Shown: positions 46,099-53,573 of the stretch, piece after piece
Position numbering within the stretch: position 1 is the stretch's first letter
Layout of the letters: the number at the start of each line of letters is the position of its first letter
From: Deltaproteobacteria bacterium
GTDB taxonomy: Bacteria; Desulfobacterota; GWC2-55-46; UBA9637; GWC2-42-11
DNA length: 53,573 nt
NCBI GenBank assembly: GCA_016234925.1
Contig: JACRNI010000033.1
Coordinates: 1-53,573 of the forward strand
Direction: 5' to 3'
Notes under the pieces: generated by a model
Databases searched by the model: none
What the model was told of the DNA's origin: nothing
The model's input: the letters and a program-made list of their open reading frames with translations, nothing else
Translations under genes and position numbers: made by a program

Positions 46099-47286
46099 CT
46101 ACGCAGGCTCAAAATACTCAAATATCTTGCCCTCGTAGTTTCTTAAAGTTACTTTCCCCTTTGCCTGCGAGATTAAATATGTCGGGCTAACCGGTATCTT
46201 TCCCCCGCCGCCCGGCGCATCAACAACAAATGTCGGAACAGCATAGCCTGTTGTGTGTCCCCTCAATTTTTCAATGATATTTATCCCGACAGACACAGGC
46301 GTTCTGAAATGGCCCGTGCCTACAGCCAAATCGCATTGATATATGTAATATGGCCTTACCCTGATGGACAAGAGTTTCTGCATCAGTCTTTTCATAATAG
46401 AGGGCTTATCATTTATGCCTTTTAATAAAACTGTCTGGCTGCCAAGGGGGATGCCTGCGTCGGCAAGCATACTACAGGCATTTTTTACATCGGGTGTTAT
46501 TTCTTTAGGATGAGAAAAATGTACGCTCATATAAACAGGGTGATATTTTTTGAGCATATTGACAAGTTCCTCATCCACCCTCATTGGAAGCGTAACAGGA
46601 ACCCTTGTTCCAATCCTTATAATATCAATATGGGATATTGAACTGAGTTTTTTAAGATAATATTCAAGATGCTCTGTCTTGAGCATTAAAGGGTCTCCGC
46701 CTGATATAAGAATATCCCTTATGCTGCGCTTTGACTTTATATATTTAAATGCCTCTTCAAACCTTTCAATAGACATCGGAGGCTGTTCATCACCAACCAT
46801 CCTCCGTCTTGTGCAGTAACGGCAGTACATTGCGCATGAATCAGTTACAAGGAGCAAAGCCCTGTCAGGATAACGATGCACAAGCCCTGACACAGGCGAA
46901 TGATTATCCTCGCCGCATGGGTCAATCAAATCGCAGTTTTCTATGCTGAACTCGTTAATCCGCGGGACAGATTGTTTTCTTATTGGACAGTCCGGGTCTG
47001 TCTTGTCTATGAGTGAAAAGAAATAAGGCGTGATTGCCATTGCGAGTCTGCCGCCTGACCTTTTTATGCCTTCTTCTTCTTCAGGGGTTAATGATAAGAG
47101 GGATTTAATTTCATCCAGAGTTGTGATTCGGTTTTTAACCTGCCATTTCCAATCATTCCAGTGCGGCAGGTCTGCATCTTCTTGCTCGTTCGGGGCTATT
47201 ATCAGACCCCCGATAAAAGCACTCGAGGGCAGGTTTCTGGCAAGATTACTGCTTGGGGGTTCTGAACTCAGCGATGGTTCTATCAT
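46099..47286 (-). CDS. kamA: lysine 2,3-aminomutase family radical SAM protein
   Basis: CAMYCRYCTRRRMVG; ILISGGDPLML; VDAPGGGGKIPVSPTY. KamA versus EpmB-like not resolved. Confidence 0.88.
   Translation of the reverse strand: MIEPSLSSEPPSSNLARNLPSSAFIGGLIIAPNEQEDADLPHWNDWKWQVKNRITTLDEIKSLLSLTPEEEEGIKRSGGRLAMAITPYFFSLIDKTDPDCPIRKQSVPRINEFSIENCDLIDPCGEDNHSPVSGLVHRYPDRALLLVTDSCAMYCRYCTRRRMVGDEQPPMSIERFEEAFKYIKSKRSIRDILISGGDPLMLKTEHLEYYLKKLSSISHIDIIRIGTRVPVTLPMRVDEELVNMLKKYHPVYMSVHFSHPKEITPDVKNACSMLADAGIPLGSQTVLLKGINDKPSIMKRLMQKLLSIRVRPYYIYQCDLAVGTGHFRTPVSVGINIIEKLRGHTTGYAVPTFVVDAPGGGGKIPVSPTYLISQAKGKVTLRNYEGKIFEYFEPA
47207..47233. repeat. 27-bp CCCCCGATAAAAGCACTCGAGGGCAGG element, in frame in kamA
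   Basis: Matches the insert nested in 42832..42971; encodes LPSSAFIGG. Confidence 0.8.
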
Positions 47287-47312
47287 AATTTATCATCTCC
47301 TATGAAAGAATT

Positions 47313-47395
47313 GATTACACAGATTTTGAAAAATGATTACACTGATTTTAAAGCAAGTTTTAATCTGTGCAATCTGCTTTGTAATCTGTGTAATC
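47313..47395. repeat. GATTACACAGATT repeats (locus 6) upstream of kamA
   Basis: gattacacagattttgaaaaatgattacactgatt...aatctgtgcaatc...aatctgtgtaatc. Confidence 0.9.
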
Positions 47396-47403
47396 AAACG
47401 TCT

Positions 47404-47796
47404 TTACCTGTTTTCTGTTTTAATCAGATTCATTTGAGGATTGCTTAATTCCTCAATTGCCTTTTCATATGCAATCTTGTATTTAAAACCTTTTTTAAGA
47501 TACTTCCATATGCACTCAATCCTTTTTACATCATCTTCGCTGTATTCCCTGAATTCCTTTTCGCCTATTACGATTTTTTGAGGCGATATATAGCCCTTTT
47601 GTTCAAGGTAATAGAGTTTCTGTCTGGGTATATCAATGAGTTTTAATAGTTCTGGGGTTTTTATGCCCATTGCAGCCTCTTTTAGCCGTGAACTGTTGCT
47701 TTTATTTATAATACCTTGATTTAATTGCATGTATAAATTTAAACTTAATTTTAAAATTAGTTTAAGTATAACATTATTTTTAAACTTGTCAAGCAA
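47404..47796 (-). CDS. MerR-family transcriptional regulator
   Basis: GIKTPELLKLIDIPRQKLYYLEQKGYISPQK...REYSEDDVKRIECIWKYLKKGF; true start may be internal. Confidence 0.78.
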   Translation of the reverse strand: MLDKFKNNVILKLILKLSLNLYMQLNQGIINKSNSSRLKEAAMGIKTPELLKLIDIPRQKLYYLEQKGYISPQKIVIGEKEFREYSEDDVKRIECIWKYLKKGFKYKIAYEKAIEELSNPQMNLIKTENR

Positions 47797-47869
47797 AAAC
47801 TTTCCAAATTTTTAAAAATTTTGTATTGACTTATAATGGGTTAGTGTGTTTTAAATTTTTCTGCTCCAA

Positions 47870-48988
47870 ATGAAAATCAACATCCTAAAACATATCCTTT
47901 TTTTATTTACCATTATCCTTGCGTCCTGCGCAAAGACTATACCAAGCAACGCGCTTTCCCCTGAAAACATAAAGGTTTTAATATTTAAGGATTTAAAAGA
48001 GGTAACAATAGATGGTATTGATGATATAACCTCTGCTGAAAAACTAACCGCAAAAAACACCTCCATATTAGTTACAACAAATGACTTAAAGATAAATTCT
48101 CAGCCAATAAGATTTTCCTCTCAAAATGGAATTTTATATGTAAACAACCGCCCGTTCAGAGGAGAGATTGAGATAACAAGAAATGAAAAAGGTCTCCTTG
48201 TCATAAATAACCTTGATATTGAAATCTATCTTGTCGGGCTTATAAACCATGAAATATCATCAAAATGGAATGTAGAGGCTGTAAAGGCGCAGGCAGTTAT
48301 TGCAAGGACATATGCGCTGCATCAGAAGAAAAAGAATGCAGGCAATCTCTACCACCTTGAAGGCACTGTCATTGGGCAGGTCTATTCAGGAAGCATAACA
48401 GAAGATGAGGCGGCGTTAGAGGCTGTAAAACAAACAATGGGCGAGGTCTTGACATATAATAGCGAATTGGCGCTTGCAGTCTATCATTCCAATGCAGGTG
48501 GTTATACAGAGGCGTCAAAAAATGTATGGGCAAAAGACTATCCATATTTGAGAACAGTTGAAAGCCCGTATGATATATTATCCCCAAACTTTGAATGGGG
48601 CATGTCTATTGCGCCTATTGACCTTTTCAATGCCTTAAATAATACGGGCTATAAAACAGGCGAGATAGAACAAATAATCCCCCTTGAAAAAACATCCACA
48701 GGCAGGATAACAAAAATAAGAATAATCCATAAAAATGGAAAACTTGAAATAACAGGAGAGGATTTGAGAAAGGTTCTCGGCTACGACAAACTAAAAAGCA
48801 CAAGGTTTGAGATAAAACCTGTTTTAGAAGACGGGGCTGTTAAATTATTTGTATTTTCAGGCAAGGGTTCCGGACACGGCGTTGGGCTTTCCCAATGGGG
48901 CGCTAAAGGCATGGCAGAAAACGGATATACATACAAAGAGATTTTGAAACATTATTATAAGGGTATAGAAATTACTAAAATCTACTAA
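47870..48988 (+). CDS. SpoIID/LytB domain protein
   Basis: EIYLVGLINHEISSKWNVEAVKAQAVIARTYALHQKKK; GSGHGVGLSQWGAKGMAENGYTYKEILKHYYKG. Confidence 0.9.
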   Translation: MKINILKHILFLFTIILASCAKTIPSNALSPENIKVLIFKDLKEVTIDGIDDITSAEKLTAKNTSILVTTNDLKINSQPIRFSSQNGILYVNNRPFRGEIEITRNEKGLLVINNLDIEIYLVGLINHEISSKWNVEAVKAQAVIARTYALHQKKKNAGNLYHLEGTVIGQVYSGSITEDEAALEAVKQTMGEVLTYNSELALAVYHSNAGGYTEASKNVWAKDYPYLRTVESPYDILSPNFEWGMSIAPIDLFNALNNTGYKTGEIEQIIPLEKTSTGRITKIRIIHKNGKLEITGEDLRKVLGYDKLKSTRFEIKPVLEDGAVKLFVFSGKGSGHGVGLSQWGAKGMAENGYTYKEILKHYYKGIEITKIY

Positions 48989-50163
48989 TGAAATTATCAG
49001 AATTTGACTACAACCTTCCCAAAGATTTGATTGCCCAGTTTCCTGCTGATAAAAGGGATGAATCAAGGCTGATGGTTCTCTCACGGACTACAGGGACAAT
49101 AGAGCATAAAAGGTTCTTTGAAATAACAGAATATCTAAAAAACGGTGATGTCCTTGTTTTAAATGATACCCGTGTCATCCCTGCAAGACTTTATGGGAAA
49201 AAATCTACTAGCGGAGAAGTAGAGGTTTTTTTATTAAATGTAGCCGCAGGCTTTAGCCTGCGAGAATCTACAAGGCAAGTATGGAAATGTCTTATAGGTA
49301 ATTCAAAGGGCATAAAACCTGAAAGTGAAATTCATTTTGAACATGGTCTAAATGCAAAGGTTATTAAAAAAAACGCGGATGAAAGTTGGCTTATAGAATT
49401 ATCAGTAGGACAGGCGTCTCGCTTGTCAGTAATAGAGGCAATAGATAAAATCGGCATAATGCCTCTGCCTCCGTATATAAAAAGGGGCAAAGGGAATAAT
49501 CCCCTAATCTCCCCCGCCCATCATTCGGATGGGCACCCGCCCTCTTTAGGAAAGAGGGGAACCCCTTTTCTTCCCCCTTTAGTAAAGGGGGACATAGGGG
49601 GATTAAATGCACTTGACAGAGAACGATACCAGACAGTATTTGCAAAAAAAGAAGGCGCTGTTGCCGCGCCGACAGCAGGACTGCACTTTACAAACGAACT
49701 GCTTGCAAACATAAAATCCATTGGAGTTGAAATCCAATATATAACCCTGCACACAGGCTGGGGCACATTCAAGCCTGTCAAAGTTGATGATATAACAAAA
49801 CACAAGATGCCTAAAGAGTATTATGAGATTTCCAATAAAGTTTTTGAGTCAATAAAAAATGCAAAAAAAGAAAACAGGAGAATCATTGCAGTCGGCACAA
49901 CAGCAACAAGAACCCTTGAGACATGCGTAAAAAATGGCTGGGACAACCCGATTTTAGAAGGCTGCACAGATTTATTTGTATATCCGGGTTTTAACTTCAA
50001 GGTGGTTGATGCAATCGTTACAAACTTCCATTTGCCAAAATCAACGCTTTTGATGTTAGTCTCTGCCTTTGCAGGCAGGGACTTTATTATGAAGGCATAC
50101 AAAACCGCAATTGAAAATAACTACAGATTTTTCAGTTACGGCGATGCGATGCTCATTGTGTGA
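48988..50163 (+). CDS. queA: tRNA preQ1(34) S-adenosylmethionine ribosyltransferase-isomerase QueA
   Basis: DYNLPKDLIAQFPADKRDESRLMVL; VIPARLYGKK; GAVAAPTAGLHFTNELL; FFSYGDAMLIV; contains three repeat-derived inserts. Confidence 0.95.
   Translation: MKLSEFDYNLPKDLIAQFPADKRDESRLMVLSRTTGTIEHKRFFEITEYLKNGDVLVLNDTRVIPARLYGKKSTSGEVEVFLLNVAAGFSLRESTRQVWKCLIGNSKGIKPESEIHFEHGLNAKVIKKNADESWLIELSVGQASRLSVIEAIDKIGIMPLPPYIKRGKGNNPLISPAHHSDGHPPSLGKRGTPFLPPLVKGDIGGLNALDRERYQTVFAKKEGAVAAPTAGLHFTNELLANIKSIGVEIQYITLHTGWGTFKPVKVDDITKHKMPKEYYEISNKVFESIKNAKKENRRIIAVGTTATRTLETCVKNGWDNPILEGCTDLFVYPGFNFKVVDAIVTNFHLPKSTLLMLVSAFAGRDFIMKAYKTAIENNYRFFSYGDAMLIV
49240..49262. repeat. REP-like hairpin in queA (insert 1)
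   Basis: GTAG-CCGCAGGCTTTAGCCTGCG; encodes VAAGFSLR. Confidence 0.85.
49405..49427. repeat. REP-like hairpin in queA (insert 2)
   Basis: GTAG-GACAGGCGTCTCGCTTGTC; encodes VGQASRLS. Confidence 0.75.
49494..49605. repeat. CCCCT.../...AGGGG palindromic repeat in queA (insert 3)
   Basis: gggaataatcccctaatctcccccgcccatcattcggatgggcacccgccctctttaggaaagaggggaac...agtaaagggggacatagggggatt; encodes NNPLISPAHHSDGHPPSLGKRGTPFLPPLVKGDIGGLN. Confidence 0.9.
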
Positions 50164-50179
50164 GGAAAGACGACAGGTT

Positions 50180-50944
50180 TCATCTGACAAGGCTTTCAAT
50201 AAGTTTTTTCAGTGATTTCATCTCTTCATATATAATGCTCGCAACAAAAGCCCGCAGGGTGTTCAAATTGCCTTTATTTGATTTCTGCACTGCATCTATA
50301 TATTCCGCCCGTCTTATCAGAGGAATAATCACAGGGCAGCAGCCGTTCTTCATAGTGATTATGCTCAACAAAAGCCTTCCTATCCTTCCGTTGCCATCTA
50401 TAAAAGGATGAATCGACTCAAATTCAGCGTGCATGTCGCTTGCCCATTCAATGATGTGCTGGTTTCCTGCGCCGCTGTTCAAGTTTTCAATATGTCTTTT
50501 CATTAACCTGCTGACTTCTCTGTAATCCGGCGGAAGATAATCCGCTCCAGTAATGATAACATTCTTCTGCCTGTATCTGCCTGCATTCCCTGCATCTATC
50601 TGTTCAAAAAATAGTTTGTGCAGAAATAAAACATCATCTTCTGATATTGGTTTATCCAGCAACGAGTAGATATGGTCGTAAGCCTTTGCATGTCCAATAG
50701 CCTCATAATGCTCCTTTAAAGACTTCCCGCCTATTGTTATCCCATCCTCAATAACAACCTTTGTCTCCGACTCTGTAAGGGTATTTCCTTCTATTGCATT
50801 GGATGTATATGTAAGTCCAATGCGGTAATAATCCCTGAGTTGTTTGACAACATGGTCAGAAAACGGCCGATAGCCGTCAAGGGCGGATTTGAGGGAGGCG
50901 AGTTTTGAAAGGATGTCTTTGGTTTCTGTAGGCATATCAGACAA
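50180..50944 (-). CDS. Fic family protein with N-terminal inhibitory motif
   Basis: HPFIDGNGRIGRLLLSI (HPFxxGNGRxxR); TYTSNAIEGN. Confidence 0.92.
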   Translation of the reverse strand: MSDMPTETKDILSKLASLKSALDGYRPFSDHVVKQLRDYYRIGLTYTSNAIEGNTLTESETKVVIEDGITIGGKSLKEHYEAIGHAKAYDHIYSLLDKPISEDDVLFLHKLFFEQIDAGNAGRYRQKNVIITGADYLPPDYREVSRLMKRHIENLNSGAGNQHIIEWASDMHAEFESIHPFIDGNGRIGRLLLSIITMKNGCCPVIIPLIRRAEYIDAVQKSNKGNLNTLRAFVASIIYEEMKSLKKLIESLVR

Positions 50945-51021
50945 AAAGGGGAGGGAATAAATCCGTTTCCTTTTTATATGTCTTAATGGGAAGTAGAAAA
51001 TTCAATTCTCTAAATAGATAC

Positions 51022-51849
51022 TCAAGTTGCATGATGAGGTATGACAAGTGACTGCTTCCACCTTCTATTAAAGTTTTCAATTAAAGCCTCTACAATATTT
51101 TTATTAGAGTTTTTGTTAAGGATAATAGCGAAGGATTCTTTAGATCCCAAATCTTTAATGCTATGCCCCAAAATAACTACATGCTCAGATGAGACGGCAT
51201 ATCTATCATGTATATCTGTATAAGGATAGCTTTTAAACTCTATAGTTGGATGCTCTGTTTTAAAATCTTTTAATTCACGCAAGAATTGTTCTTTCTCTTT
51301 ATCTCTTATATTTTCAATCTTAGTCAGTAACTTAACATCTTCTTTCCTTTTAAGATTACTCAAAATATCTAAAGTTCTTTCACTGCAATAAGGATCAACA
51401 ATCCTTAACTCGCCATGGAGATTATCTAAAACATTTTTTGATAAAAGTCTTTTGCTTGTGTAATGTTTATCTGGTTCAAAATACAATACTTCTATGGAAC
51501 CCCCTCTAACCTGAGAGGCTAAATAATCTTTTCCTGATTTCATAATCTCAAAACAGACTCTTCCATTTTCTTGATAAGGATGAATTTTGTCTCCCGCTCT
51601 GTTTAAGGAATTAGTAATGACTCTCTCATCAATACTGATTTCCTTTATATCCCTCATTATTGAGGCTATTTCCTCCGCAGATAGTCTTTTTATTCCTAAT
51701 TTTTCCTTTACAACCCATAGAATCCATAGGCTTCTTTCGAAGGGCTTGTTATAACTATAAAAATCAGGAAAATCGGATATATCAACATCCCTGAATTTCT
51801 TTAAAAATTCTATTATGCTCTTATTTTGATCCGAAACCATCTTCAACAT
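51022..51849 (-). CDS. uncharacterised protein with C-terminal phospholipase-D-like (HDR motif) region
   Basis: LRIVDPYCSERTLDIL...IHDRYAVSSEHVVILGHSIKDLGSKESFAIIL. Confidence 0.6.
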   Translation of the reverse strand: MLKMVSDQNKSIIEFLKKFRDVDISDFPDFYSYNKPFERSLWILWVVKEKLGIKRLSAEEIASIMRDIKEISIDERVITNSLNRAGDKIHPYQENGRVCFEIMKSGKDYLASQVRGGSIEVLYFEPDKHYTSKRLLSKNVLDNLHGELRIVDPYCSERTLDILSNLKRKEDVKLLTKIENIRDKEKEQFLRELKDFKTEHPTIEFKSYPYTDIHDRYAVSSEHVVILGHSIKDLGSKESFAIILNKNSNKNIVEALIENFNRRWKQSLVIPHHAT

Positions 51850-52228
51850 GCCCTTCCCCAGAATTAGTTAAATACCATGCTTTTAAATTATCTTTCTTCT
51901 CCTTTGCTTCCGCCATGTAGCCTTTCTCTATATTCTTAATTACTTTATAGTTTATGTTTCCTGGGATTGACTCCTTCGCTGTCCCAAAGCAAGATTCTAA
52001 GTCCTTTGCATTAAAAGAAGAAAACCCTTCATATTTTTCAAGGTAATAACCTATGACTAGAGTTTTTTGAATGTCACCTTTAGGTCTTTTTGAAATAATA
52101 AATTCTTTAACAGAAATTTTCTTTTTAACAGTTTCTGGTTTATCATTAAATAAGCTCTCCAACTGCAATATTCTTTTTTCATGTTCCTCCAATTTTTTCT
52201 TTATTTCAACAATTTCAGTATCAGACAT
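51821..52228 (-). CDS. uncharacterised protein, coiled coil plus winged-helix-like region
   Basis: IVEIKKKLEEHEKRILQLESLF...SVKEFIISKRPKGDIQKTLVIGYYLEKYEGFSSFNAKDLESCFG; 29-nt overlap with the next gene. Confidence 0.6.
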   Translation of the reverse strand: MSDTEIVEIKKKLEEHEKRILQLESLFNDKPETVKKKISVKEFIISKRPKGDIQKTLVIGYYLEKYEGFSSFNAKDLESCFGTAKESIPGNINYKVIKNIEKGYMAEAKEKKDNLKAWYLTNSGEGHVEDGFGSK

Positions 52229-52248
52229 TGCTATACCCTCCTTCTTCT

Positions 52249-52674
52249 TTAAGCATGCTTCTTCAGTTTCTTCTCTATGTGATTTAAAATCTTTTCAACC
52301 AAATTTACAGAGATACTATGATGTACATACTTTCCTTTCTTAATTTGTCTTATTTTGTTCTCCTCCCGAAGTTCCTTTAACCAAGGCAACAGAGAACCTG
52401 AAGGAATCCCAAGTTCGTTTAATAATTCATTATTCCCAGCATCATCAGTGGATGCAAACTCAGCCTCCTTTGCATACAATTTCCCTATAAGATACAACAT
52501 GATTTGTTCCTTGCCATTCAACCTATCCTTATGAAGCACCTCTACCTTTCCATCCTTAGTTATGCGAATAAATTGCTTTGCCAAATTAAAATTTTTTTCC
52601 AGAGCATTGGAATAATCAACGGTCATTTCCTCAATTATTTTTTCTTTTAGGCTACCATCTTTCTTGGTGTCCAT
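52249..52674 (-). CDS. uncharacterised small protein, winged-helix-like C-terminus
   Basis: TVDYSNALEKNFNLAKQFIRITKDGKVEVLHKDRLNGKEQIMLYLIGKLYAKEAEFA. Confidence 0.6.
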   Translation of the reverse strand: MDTKKDGSLKEKIIEEMTVDYSNALEKNFNLAKQFIRITKDGKVEVLHKDRLNGKEQIMLYLIGKLYAKEAEFASTDDAGNNELLNELGIPSGSLLPWLKELREENKIRQIKKGKYVHHSISVNLVEKILNHIEKKLKKHA

Positions 52675-53000
52675 CCTTAACCTCCTCTTATAATAAGAGT
52701 AATATATATAATATAATAAATGTTAATGTCAAGTGTAATTTTAGTTTTGCTTAATATAGATGGTATGGCAATACAGTGATAACGAAAAAGAGGTTGGGTT
52801 TAAAATAGTATCACAATATTATAGTTATTATATTGGTTTTAAGTTGTTTTAAAAATTATGTTTAATTCATCATGATATGAATAGAGTAGAAAGTAACAAA
52901 ATTTACAAATCGAGCACAAGATATTCCTTGCATAGCAACATGGAGCGCAAAAGAGGACAAAGAAACAACTCTTTTTCTTGTATTGCTAAATTTCAAATAA

Positions 53001-53573
<573 letters not shown>

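Overview
The window is a bacterial chromosomal segment with moderately low GC; the taxon is not assignable from sequence alone. Gene content resembles Deltaproteobacteria/Nitrospirota-like genomes. (1) About 0.8-23 kb is a minus-strand surface or flagellin glycosylation island. It holds two Maf/DUF115 proteins, a GH57-like protein, a B12-radical SAM protein, an ATP-grasp protein, two Zn-ADHs, a transaldolase/FSA-like aldolase, three methyltransferases, PseG, a Gfo/Idh/MocA oxidoreductase and a class III aminotransferase. (2) fabI and galT follow. (3) About 25.4-32.6 kb is an AT-rich mosaic: a truncated 7TM histidine kinase, a frameshifted SET-domain gene, a guanidinoacetate-methyltransferase-like gene, a PRMT-like fragment, VapBC, a membrane protein, a deoxyhypusine-synthase-like protein, an SMR/EamA-type transporter and SpeD. 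(4) Housekeeping genes: topA-smg-dprA, TPR proteins, ybgF/cpoB, a PA2779/PA2778 pair, nadE, kamA, spoIID-like, queA and tgt (cut by the window end). A Fic gene and an uncharacterised three-gene cassette sit between queA and tgt. The most striking signal is not a single gene but the density of dispersed repeats. BIME-like pairs of hairpins with 5'-GTAG / CTAC-3' feet have stems that differ between copies yet stay paired. Several repeat families lie in frame inside conserved proteins (QueA three times, NadE, KamA, PseG, GH57, Maf), and others supply stop codons of neighbouring genes. GATTACACAGATT arrays are linked to a GxxExxY gene and to 5' UTRs. Two four-helix-bundle (S23/IVP-like) genes are each bracketed by their own inverted short repeats. 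Three toxin-antitoxin loci are bracketed by partial duplications of neighbouring genes. All calls come from reading the sequence and the supplied ORF translations; no database search was run.
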